From CAZJBH01 sp964544485 (GTDB lineage Bacteria > Patescibacteriota > Minisyncoccia > Portnoybacterales > UBA2143), in assembly GCA_964544485.1 (NCBI GenBank), contig CAZJBH010000032.1, forward strand, positions 1 to 6,795: a DNA stretch of 6,795 nt, written 5' to 3'. Below, one piece after another: positions 1 to 6,708 of this stretch. Numbering within the stretch: position 1 is the first letter of the stretch; every line of letters starts with the position of its first letter. A program made the translations under genes and the position numbers. The notes beneath the pieces were generated by a model, which was not told where the DNA came from, did not search any database, and was given only the letters and a program-made list of their open reading frames with translations.

Positions 1-1
1 T

Positions 2-517
2 TTTACCTCTTTTTCTGCCATAGTTATTTATGTTTTTTGTTTTTATAAATTTAGAACAATGAAAGCAGATTTATGCGATGGAGAATTTGGCACGCAAAAA
101 GGGAATCAAATGCTAAGACAATTAGAGCAAGATCAGTCAAAAAACGCGCGCCAAGGCAGTCCTTTGCATAAAATTATCAATGATCCTAGGATTACTAGAG
201 TTGGAAAATTTTTAAGAAAATATTCTTTGGATGAACTTCCTCAATTTTTAAATGTGCTTAAAGGAGATATGAGTTTAGTTGGCTATCGGCCGCATATGTC
301 TTATGAAGTTGAGAAGTATACTCGGCAGCAGTCAAAAATGTTTGTTGGCAAGCCCGGAATTACTGGCTTGGCTCAGATCTCCGGAAGAAGCGATTTGAGT
401 TTTGACGAAGAAGTTAAATTAGATCTTTATTATATTGAAAATTGGTCTCTTTCTTTAGATGTGGTTATTTTATTAAAAACTCCTTTAATCATTCTATTTA
501 AAAGATATCAGGTTTAA
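2..517 (+). CDS. Initiating sugar-phosphate transferase (polyprenyl-phosphate glycosyl-1-phosphate transferase), C-terminal part, 5' truncated
   Basis: Family role: transfers a hexose-1-phosphate from a nucleotide sugar to polyprenyl phosphate at the inner face of the membrane, the first step of repeat-unit glycan synthesis. Seen: the reading frame stays open to the left edge, and the family motif YKFRTM spans positions 44-61. The ATG at 59 is therefore the Met inside that motif, not the start. Numbering from that Met: DPRITRVGKFLRK at 42-54, SLDELPQ at 56-62 with the Asp58-Glu59 catalytic dyad known from PglC-type enzymes, NVLKGDMSLVG at 65-75, KPGITGLAQISGR at 98-110 and LDLYYIENWS at 121-130. 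The C-terminus is hydrophobic, as usual for the family. Oddities: the common GPRP motif reads GYRP (Tyr76), and the residues just before VFCFYKFRTM lack the expected ERVG-type signature, so homology is visible only from about position 32. The N-terminal membrane hairpin and any further N-terminal domain lie outside the window. It is followed after 2 bases by a glycosyltransferase. The family call is firm; the sugar is unknown. Confidence 0.9.
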   Translation, partial: FTSFSAIVIYVFCFYKFRTMKADLCDGEFGTQKGNQMLRQLEQDQSKNARQGSPLHKIINDPRITRVGKFLRKYSLDELPQFLNVLKGDMSLVGYRPHMSYEVEKYTRQQSKMFVGKPGITGLAQISGRSDLSFDEEVKLDLYYIENWSLSLDVVILLKTPLIILFKRYQV

Positions 518-519
518 TT

Positions 520-1602
520 ATGAAAGTAGCTTTGGTTCATGATTATTTGAATCAATACGGAGGGGCAGAAAGGGTCTTGCAGGCTTTTATTGAACTTTTT
601 CCCAAAGCGCCGATTTATACTTTGCTTTATGATGAACAAAGAACCGGCCGCGCTTTTCAAGGAAGAAGAATTCATACTTCTTTTCTCCAGCATTTTCCAT
701 TAGTCAAAGCTCATCATCGCCCTTTTTTAATGTTTATGCCTTTGGCGATTGAGCAATTTGATTTATCTGATTATGATTTAGTTTTGTCTGATTCAGCTAG
801 TTATGCCAAGGGGATTATTACTGGCGCGAAAACAAAACATATTTGTTATTGCCATACTCCGATTCGTTATGCCTGGGATGATTCGCATAAATATATTCAG
901 GAGTTTGGCTATGCGAATTTTATTAAAACGCTTATTCCAATATTTATGAATTACATTCGTTTATGGGATGAGTCAGCAGCTGATCGGGTAGATGAATATA
1001 TTTGTAATTCTGAATTTGTTGCTAATCGGATTAAAAAATATTATCAGCGCCAAGCAATGGTTATTAATCCGCCGGTTAAAACTAATCTTTTTTATTCAGT
1101 CAGCCAGCCAGATAAATATTTTTTAATGGTTGGCAGGTTTTTGCCTTATAAGCGTTTTGATTTGGCAATTCAAGCGTTTAATCATTTAGGCTGGCCATTA
1201 AAAATTATTGGCGATGGACCTGATAAAAAACGGCTTCAAAAAATGGCTGGTAAAAATATTCAATTTATTGGTTTGGTTTCAGATAAAGAATTGAAAGATT
1301 ATTATGCTTATGCTCAGGCCTTTATTTTTCCCCAAGAAGAAGATTTTGGAATTACTGCGATAGAATCCATGGCTTCAGGCCGGCCAGTTATTGCTTATCA
1401 GGCTGGCGGCGCTTTGGAAATAGTTAAGCCGGGAGAAACCGGACTTTTCTTTTCCAAGCAAGATAAACAATCTTTAATTAGAACTCTGAAGGAATTTAAA
1501 AAGATTCATTTTGATCCTGAAATTATTAAGCAGCGAGCTTTTCATTTTGATCAAGAGAATTTTAAACGGAAAATAAGTGATTTTATTAATCAGGTTTTTT
1601 AA
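520..1602 (+). CDS. Family GT4 glycosyltransferase, WbaZ/mannosyltransferase-like
   Basis: A 360-residue GT-B-fold retaining glycosyltransferase, a normal full length. It probably adds a sugar from a nucleotide donor to the lipid-linked glycan at the cytoplasmic face. Acceptor half: starts MKVALVHDYL, glycine-rich GGAER at 14-18, and CHTPIRYAWD at 111-120, a signature of the WbaZ-like GT4 branch that includes O-antigen mannosyltransferases. RLWDESAADRVDEYICNS at 147-164 is also typical. Donor half: INPPV at 182-186, VGRFLPYKR at 204-212 with Arg206 and Lys211 placed to bind the donor phosphates, GDGP at 231-234, and the EX7E motif with Glu274 and Glu282 in a PQEEDFGITAIE context. Start: the ATG lies 2 bases after the preceding stop, with no clear ribosome binding site, which fits coupled translation. 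Mannose specificity is a guess from the branch; the GT4 call is secure. Confidence 0.93.
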   Translation: MKVALVHDYLNQYGGAERVLQAFIELFPKAPIYTLLYDEQRTGRAFQGRRIHTSFLQHFPLVKAHHRPFLMFMPLAIEQFDLSDYDLVLSDSASYAKGIITGAKTKHICYCHTPIRYAWDDSHKYIQEFGYANFIKTLIPIFMNYIRLWDESAADRVDEYICNSEFVANRIKKYYQRQAMVINPPVKTNLFYSVSQPDKYFLMVGRFLPYKRFDLAIQAFNHLGWPLKIIGDGPDKKRLQKMAGKNIQFIGLVSDKELKDYYAYAQAFIFPQEEDFGITAIESMASGRPVIAYQAGGALEIVKPGETGLFFSKQDKQSLIRTLKEFKKIHFDPEIIKQRAFHFDQENFKRKISDFINQVF

Positions 1603-1605
1603 TTT

Positions 1606-2742
1606 ATGAAAATAGGAATTGATCTTAGAGTTTTAGCTCGGGGCGCCAGAACCGGGGTGGAGGAATATGTAATTAATTTGCTTCAGCATCTATTTCCTTT
1701 AAAAGAGGAAATAGATTATTTTCTTTTTTATAATGCTTTACGCAAGGTTAAGCTTGATTATTCCTGGTTGGATTTAGTTAATGTTGAATTAAGGGAATTT
1801 AAAATACCAAACCGTTTTTTGTTTCTTTCAGCTAAATACCAAAAGCAGCCTAAATTAGATAAGCTTTTAAATAAAGTTGATATATATTTTAATCCGCATT
1901 TTTTTAATGCTCCGGTTAGCAAATCCTGTTCTAAAACAGTTGTTTTTCATGATCTGTCTTTTGTCAGGCATCCGGAATATTTTTCTTGGCGCAAGCGGAT
2001 TTGGCAAAAATGCTTGATTAACGCTAAAAGCGAAGCTAAAAGCGCTGATAAAATAATTGCTGTTTCTGAATCTACTAAAGCTGATTTAATAAATTTATAT
2101 CAAATTGATCCACAGAAAATTAAAGTTATTTATTCCGGGGTCGGGCAGCAATTTCAGCCGATTCAAATTTCTTCTGAAGTTGAAAAGAAAATTCGCGATA
2201 AATATTTTTTGCCGGATAAGTTTATTCTTTATTTTGGAACAATTGAGCCGCGCAAAAATTTAGTCGGCTTGATCAAAGCTTTTGAAATTTTAAGAAAAAA
2301 ACATCAGGTTAAATTAGTTTTAGCCGGCGCTAAGGGATGGCTTTGCAGAGATATTTTAAAAGCAGCCAGGCAAAGCAAATATTCATCAGATATTTTTTTT
2401 ACTGGATTTGTTGAAGAGCAAGATAAGCCATATTTGTATAATTTAGCTGATTTGTTTGTTTATCCGAGTTTTTTTGAAGGATTTGGCTTTCCTCCTTTAG
2501 AGGCAATGGCTTGCGGAAAGCCAGTGATTACTTCGCACACATCTTCTTTGCCTGAGGTAGTCGGAGAAGCTGGTTTGATGATTGATCCTTATAAAATTGA
2601 TGAGCTTTCCAGAGCTATGGATCAGATTTTAATTTCTTCAAGTTTGAGAAAAATTTTATCTCAAAAAGGGTTTTTACAGGCAAGAAAATTCTCTTGGCAA
2701 AAATGCGCCCAAGAAACATTAGATTTTTTAATTCAAAGCTAA
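1606..2742 (+). CDS. Family GT4 glycosyltransferase (MtfB/GT4_MtfB-like), first of a tandem pair
   Basis: A 378-residue GT-B-fold glycosyltransferase, complete. Acceptor half: MKIGIDLRVL at 1-10, a glycine/threonine loop at 16-18 followed by EEY at 19-21, VFHDLSF at 113-119 with His115-Asp116 (the usual acceptor-side motif of this branch) and IAVSESTKADL at 151-161. Donor half: YFGTIEPRKNL at 209-219 with Arg216 and Lys217 as likely diphosphate-binding residues, FTGFV at 265-269, and EX7E with Glu291 and Glu299 in EGFGFPPLEAMACGKPVI. The end, SWQKCAQETLDFL, is typical of the family. The start is 3 bases after the previous stop, without a recognisable Shine-Dalgarno. It resembles the next gene more than the previous one, so the two may descend from a duplication. 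Many relatives use GDP-mannose or similar donors; the substrate here cannot be decided. Confidence 0.92.
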   Translation: MKIGIDLRVLARGARTGVEEYVINLLQHLFPLKEEIDYFLFYNALRKVKLDYSWLDLVNVELREFKIPNRFLFLSAKYQKQPKLDKLLNKVDIYFNPHFFNAPVSKSCSKTVVFHDLSFVRHPEYFSWRKRIWQKCLINAKSEAKSADKIIAVSESTKADLINLYQIDPQKIKVIYSGVGQQFQPIQISSEVEKKIRDKYFLPDKFILYFGTIEPRKNLVGLIKAFEILRKKHQVKLVLAGAKGWLCRDILKAARQSKYSSDIFFTGFVEEQDKPYLYNLADLFVYPSFFEGFGFPPLEAMACGKPVITSHTSSLPEVVGEAGLMIDPYKIDELSRAMDQILISSSLRKILSQKGFLQARKFSWQKCAQETLDFLIQS

Positions 2743-2746
2743 GCAT

Positions 2747-3889
2747 ATGTTTAAGCATAAAGCTAAAAAAAGAATTGGAATTGACGCTCGATTTTATGGA
2801 CCTAAGCAGAAAGGATTAGGCCGTTATGTTCAGCGTTTAGTGGAAAATTTAGAAAAAATTGTTCAAGAAAGAGATAATTTAGAATTTATTATTTTCCTCC
2901 GTTCTGAAAACTGGGATGAATATCAGCCAAAAAATCCAAATTTCAGCAAATTTTTAGCTGATTATCAATGGTATGGTTTTAAAGAGCAGATATTAATGCC
3001 TTGGAAAATCAGGCAGGCAAAGGTTGATTTAATTCATTTTCCTCATTTTAATGTGCCGATTTTTTGTTTAAGGCCTTTTGTTCTTACAATCCATGATTTA
3101 ATTTTGAAAAGATTTCCCACGCGCCGGGCTTCTAAATTGAATTTAGCTAGTTATTGGTTTAAAAATTTAGCTTATCATTTAGTGATTAGCTTGGCCTTTA
3201 AGCGGGCTAAGAAAATTATTGCTGTATCTGAGTTTACCAGGCAGGATATTTTTAAATATTTTAAAGTTGATTTAAAAAAAATTAAAAAAATTTATGAAGG
3301 AGCGCCGAAAAATGTTTTAGCTGAATCAACTCAAACAGATGAAAAGTTAAAAAAATTAAAAATTAATAGGCCGTATCTGCTTTATGTTGGGAATGCTTAT
3401 CCGCATAAGAATCTAACAAAAATGGTTCAGGCATTTTTAAAATTAAATAAGCCTGAGTATCAATTGGTTTTAGTCGGAGAATTAGATTATTTTTATTCTT
3501 GCTTAAAAGAACCTTTAGAGCAGATAAGCGATTCAGTTGTTTTTACTGACTTTGTTTCTGATCAAGAATTGCAAGTTCTGTACCAAAACGCCTTAGCCTA
3601 TATTTTCCCGTCTCTGTGCGAAGGGTTTGGCTTGCCCCCTTTAGAGGCAATGAGTTATGGTTTGCCAGTTATTAGCTCTAATTCTTCTTGTTTGCCTGAG
3701 ATTTTAGGCAAAGCTGCGCTTTATTTCAATCCTGGACAAATAGATAAGATTGCTGAGGCAATGCAAGAAATATTAACTAATCAAAACAAGAGAAAAGAAT
3801 TGATTAGCCAAGGAAAAGAAAGGATTAGAATGTATAATTGGCTTGATATGGCTAAGCAAACTTTAGCTGTTTACCAAAAGCAAATTTAA
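2747..3889 (+). CDS. Family GT4 glycosyltransferase (MtfB-like), second of a tandem pair
   Basis: A 380-residue GT-B-fold glycosyltransferase, complete. A short basic leader (MFKHKAKKR) precedes the first strand IGIDARFYGP at 10-19, followed by KGLGRYVQRL at 22-31, the acceptor-side loop. TIHDLIL at 114-120 carries His116-Asp117, and IAVSEFTRQDI at 158-168 matches the same branch. The donor half has YVGNAYPHKNL at 213-223, where His replaces the Arg seen in the previous gene while Lys221 is kept. It also has FTDFVSDQEL at 266-275, and EX7E with Glu292 and Glu300 in EGFGLPPLEAM. The last ~20 residues follow the family's NWLDMAKQTL pattern. The start is 4 bases after the previous stop. The extra basic N-terminus could help it sit at the membrane surface (inference). 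It is the last gene of the tightly packed run; a promoter follows it. Confidence 0.92.
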   Translation: MFKHKAKKRIGIDARFYGPKQKGLGRYVQRLVENLEKIVQERDNLEFIIFLRSENWDEYQPKNPNFSKFLADYQWYGFKEQILMPWKIRQAKVDLIHFPHFNVPIFCLRPFVLTIHDLILKRFPTRRASKLNLASYWFKNLAYHLVISLAFKRAKKIIAVSEFTRQDIFKYFKVDLKKIKKIYEGAPKNVLAESTQTDEKLKKLKINRPYLLYVGNAYPHKNLTKMVQAFLKLNKPEYQLVLVGELDYFYSCLKEPLEQISDSVVFTDFVSDQELQVLYQNALAYIFPSLCEGFGLPPLEAMSYGLPVISSNSSCLPEILGKAALYFNPGQIDKIAEAMQEILTNQNKRKELISQGKERIRMYNWLDMAKQTLAVYQKQI

Positions 3890-3907
3890 TTTTTAAAGCT
3901 AAAAATT
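3888..3907. repeat. AT-only inverted repeat after the glycosyltransferase run, overlapping the -35 region
   Basis: AATTTTTA at 3888-3895 and TAAAAATT at 3900-3907 are perfect reverse complements around a 4-base centre. The repeat begins within the stop codon of the last glycosyltransferase and overlaps the likely -35 region of the next promoter. It could be a weak terminator-like hairpin or an operator. With no G:C pair in the stem and only a short T run after it, it is not a convincing intrinsic terminator, and in such AT-rich DNA it may be chance. Confidence 0.35.
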
Positions 3908-3919
3908 TTGTGATATAAT
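3892..3919 (+). promoter_or_regulatory. Extended -10 promoter for the DUF4012-type gene
   Basis: The extended -10 is TGATATAAT at 3911-3919, a perfect TGnTATAAT match to the sigma-70 consensus. A weak -35 candidate, TTTAAA, lies at 3892-3897 with a 16-base spacer; an extended -10 can work with a poor -35. Transcription would start near 3926, giving a leader of about 20 bases before the ATG at 3947. It lies in the only real gap between the glycosyltransferases and the next gene, which supports it. It implies that the downstream genes can be transcribed independently of the glycosyltransferase operon. Confidence 0.6.
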
Positions 3920-3946
3920 AAAAATGGATAAATATTCTTTAAATCA

Positions 3947-6676
3947 ATGGAGGGCAAAGCAAAAAAATATATTTTATCTGTTCTATATGATGTCCGGCCG
4001 GTTGATAAATCAGGCAATTTAGATGTGGAAAAGATAAGAAAGATAAAAGAAGTCTTAGATCTAAAAAAAGATTATCAGTTTGTTAATTATCAGCCGAGCA
4101 AAAATATTTTAACAATTCAATCTAAGCGCGATCAGGAACAAAGCAAAATAAAGTTAGTTGCTAAGAAAAAAACAAAAACAAATTTTTCAAAACCCAGGAA
4201 TCCGCTGCCTAATAAAGACGAGATTCTTAAAGAATTAGAAGATTTTAATAAACTAGATACTTTATTGGCTGCAACTAATCAGTCTGTTTTTGAGGATTTT
4301 GATTTTATTGAAAAATCTCAACCTAAAATCAAAACTTCGGTTCTAAAAAAATCAAAGAAAATTAAGAATAAAAAGAAAAAGAGAATTAAAAGCAATTCGC
4401 CTAAAAAAGAAGTTTCTTTTATTCAAAAAAAACAGGAGCAAGATAAGCCAGTTATTTGGCCGGGTGATAAAGAGATTAATCAAGATAAAATAAACCAAGA
4501 AGATCTTTTTAAAATTGAAGAATTTTATTTTCCTGAGGCAGCTGATTCTGAGACAAATATTTTAGAAACGCGCTTAGCTAGTGAAAAAAAAGTTTTAAGC
4601 CAGCCTAAAAAAAATCTGCCCAGAATTGATTGGTCTAAACCGATTTCATTTCTAAAGCCGGGGAAAATTCCGCAGCCAAAATCTTTTTTAGGCTTTATTT
4701 TAACCGGATTTTTAATCGCTTTAGTTATTCCTTTAACTGGCTGGCTTGGGCAGGGAATGCTGGTTAAAGAACGGGTTATGTCAAATAGCTTGTCTGCTTA
4801 TCAAAATTTGCTTGAAGCTAAAGATTCTTTAGAGAATGTAGATTGGCAAAAAGCAGAACAAAATTTTGCTTTTGCTCATAATAATTTTAATCAAGCCTAT
4901 AGCGAAGCCAAAGAATTAGGCGGTCTGGTTTTAAATATTTTAGAAGGATTGCCAGGGGATAATAAGGTTTCTTCAGGCACTCATTTAATTAAAGTTGGCG
5001 AACATTTGACTTCTGTCGGGCAGACTCTTGTTTCAGCGATAAATGATTTATCTCTATTGAATTTTTTTAATTTAACTGATTTGCCTATAGATGCTGAATT
5101 AACTGATTATAGCAGTGATTTGCCGGTTTCTGATGATGCTTGCTTAACTGATTCTATTTTTCAAAGCAAGCAAAAACTAACTCAATCTTTAAATAAAGTT
5201 AGATTAGCTATTCAAGAATCAAAAAAAGTTGAAGTAAGCGTTTTGCCTGAGGATATTCAAGAGAAAGCGGCTTTGCTTAAGAAAGAACTGCCTGATTTGA
5301 AAAAAATGCTTCTTCAGGCAATTGATTTTTCATCTGCTTTATTAGAAATTTTAGGGCATGATAATCCAAGGCAGTATTTATTAGTTTTCCAAAATAATAG
5401 CGAGATTAGGGCAACCGGAGGATTTATTGGAACTTATGGGTTAATTCAATTTGACCAAGGCAAAATGAAAAGATTGTTAGTTGACGGAGTTTTTAATCCA
5501 GACGGGCAGCTTCATGAAAAGATTATTCCTCCGCAGCCGATTCAAAAGATATCTACTGCTTGGTCAATGCATGATGCTAATTGGTTTCCTGATTTTCCTT
5601 CTTCAGCAAAAAAAATACAATGGTTTTATGAAAAAGCAGGCGGAGTGACCACAGACGGGGTTTGGGCTTTTACTCCGGTAATTGTTGAGAGATTGCTTGA
5701 ATTAACCGGGCCGATTCATATGCCTGAATACGGAATTGAATTAAATAGCCAAAATTTTGTTGAAATAATGCAATATAAAGTGGAAGTGGATTATGATAAG
5801 CGCTTAAACCGGCCTAAGAAAATTTTAGCTGATTTTACTCCTTTGTTTTTAAATGCTTTGTCTGATTTATCTTTAAATGACAAAACTAAAGCTATTCAAA
5901 TCATTTTTAACGCTTTAAAAGAAAAACATTTGCTTTTCTATTTTAACGATTCAGAATTAGAGGATTTAATTATTGATCAAGGCTGGTCTGGTGAGCTTAA
6001 AACAACTGAACATGATTATTTAAGCGTAGTTTCTTCTAATATCAATGGATATAAGACTGATCGAATGATTGATGAGTCAATTAGCTTAACTTCTCAGATA
6101 GAAACAGATGGTTCAATTTTAAATACTTTAACAATTACGCGGCAGCATTTAGGCGGAAATGAAGAGTATGATTGGTGGAATCAGGTTAATTCTAATTATT
6201 TGCGCGTTTATGTGCCTGAGGGGAGCGAGCTTGTTTCAGCGCGCGGACAAACAATTGAGCCATATAATCCGCCAATAGATTATCAAGAGAATGGTTTTCA
6301 GGAAGATCCTTTGGTTGCTCAAATAGAGAGAGAAATGGAAATTGATGATAAAACCGGCACCTATATTTTTAAAGAAAATAATAAAACTGTTTTTGGCAAT
6401 TGGGTTTATGTTTCTCCGGGGAGAAAAGCAGTAGTTACATATAAATATCGTTTGCCATTCAAAATTGACTTGACAGAATCGTCAAATAATTATAGTATTC
6501 TAATTCAGAAGCAAGCAGGCAGTTTAGGAAGCGATTTTAGTTATCAATTAGATTATTTAGATGAATTTAAAACAGCTTGGATTTATCCAGAAGACGCAAG
6601 AAATGAAGCAGGTCAATTTATTTATCAATCTGATTTAAAGGTTGATCAATTTTTAGGAATAACTTTTGAAAATTAA
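3947..6676 (+). CDS. Large single-pass membrane protein with DUF4012-type extracytoplasmic domain
   Basis: A 909-residue protein of unknown activity. Regions: residues 1-245 are hydrophilic and probably cytoplasmic, with a small possibly folded start (about 1-75) and a strongly Lys-rich stretch at about 132-162. One transmembrane helix lies at about 246-267 (FLGFILTGFLIALVIPLTGW). Residues 275-330 and 405-465 look helical, possibly coiled coil. The DUF4012-type core begins near 470 with DNPRQYLLVFQNNSEIRATGG at 472-492, a hallmark of the family, followed by FIGTYG at 493-498 and the Trp/Pro-rich stretch at 539-550. The C-terminal third (about 700-905) looks beta-rich. The basic inside and large outside fit N-in topology. 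Only one cysteine (Cys399) is present, so no internal disulfide is possible. Start: ATG 3947 is the only ATG, GTG or TTG in frame after the upstream stop at 3929. A GGAGGG box lies just inside the coding start, not before it. Proximity to glycan genes suggests a role in surface glycan handling (inference). Confidence 0.85.
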   Translation: MEGKAKKYILSVLYDVRPVDKSGNLDVEKIRKIKEVLDLKKDYQFVNYQPSKNILTIQSKRDQEQSKIKLVAKKKTKTNFSKPRNPLPNKDEILKELEDFNKLDTLLAATNQSVFEDFDFIEKSQPKIKTSVLKKSKKIKNKKKKRIKSNSPKKEVSFIQKKQEQDKPVIWPGDKEINQDKINQEDLFKIEEFYFPEAADSETNILETRLASEKKVLSQPKKNLPRIDWSKPISFLKPGKIPQPKSFLGFILTGFLIALVIPLTGWLGQGMLVKERVMSNSLSAYQNLLEAKDSLENVDWQKAEQNFAFAHNNFNQAYSEAKELGGLVLNILEGLPGDNKVSSGTHLIKVGEHLTSVGQTLVSAINDLSLLNFFNLTDLPIDAELTDYSSDLPVSDDACLTDSIFQSKQKLTQSLNKVRLAIQESKKVEVSVLPEDIQEKAALLKKELPDLKKMLLQAIDFSSALLEILGHDNPRQYLLVFQNNSEIRATGGFIGTYGLIQFDQGKMKRLLVDGVFNPDGQLHEKIIPPQPIQKISTAWSMHDANWFPDFPSSAKKIQWFYEKAGGVTTDGVWAFTPVIVERLLELTGPIHMPEYGIELNSQNFVEIMQYKVEVDYDKRLNRPKKILADFTPLFLNALSDLSLNDKTKAIQIIFNALKEKHLLFYFNDSELEDLIIDQGWSGELKTTEHDYLSVVSSNINGYKTDRMIDESISLTSQIETDGSILNTLTITRQHLGGNEEYDWWNQVNSNYLRVYVPEGSELVSARGQTIEPYNPPIDYQENGFQEDPLVAQIEREMEIDDKTGTYIFKENNKTVFGNWVYVSPGRKAVVTYKYRLPFKIDLTESSNNYSILIQKQAGSLGSDFSYQLDYLDEFKTAWIYPEDARNEAGQFIYQSDLKVDQFLGITFEN

Positions 6677-6681
6677 TTGTC

Positions 6682-6704
6682 TTTATTGGAGGGAAGCCAA
6701 TAAA
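6682..6704 (+). promoter_or_regulatory. 8-bp hairpin spanning a GGAGGG box before the last gene
   Basis: TTTATTGG (6682-6689) and CCAATAAA (6697-6704) are perfect reverse complements flanking the 7-base loop AGGGAAG. The Shine-Dalgarno-like GGAGGG at 6688-6693 straddles the stem and loop. Its distance to the ATG at 6709 is 15 bases, longer than the usual 5-9. No T run follows, so it does not look like an intrinsic terminator. Folding may hide or present the ribosome binding site, or bring it closer to the start. The pairing is seen; the function is inferred. Confidence 0.5.
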
Positions 6705-6708
6705 AACT

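Noticed and set aside
1..21. Minus-strand gene start (ATG at 21-19, MAEKEVK) running off the left edge
   Set aside because: Only seven codons are visible, with no Shine-Dalgarno. It is kept as one explanation for the odd left edge but is too short to annotate.
59..61. ATG at 59 as the true start of the first gene
   Set aside because: It is the Met of the conserved YKFRTM motif and the frame is open upstream to the edge, so the gene is 5' truncated.
3888..3910. Intrinsic terminator after the third glycosyltransferase
   Set aside because: The stem has no G:C pairs and only a four-base T run follows, which overlaps the stem. Listed only as an inverted repeat.
3924..4022. Small + strand frame of 32 codons starting at ATG 3924, overlapping the DUF4012-type gene
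   Set aside because: The predicted transcription start is at or after its ATG, it has no ribosome binding site, and it overlaps a long supported coding region in another frame.
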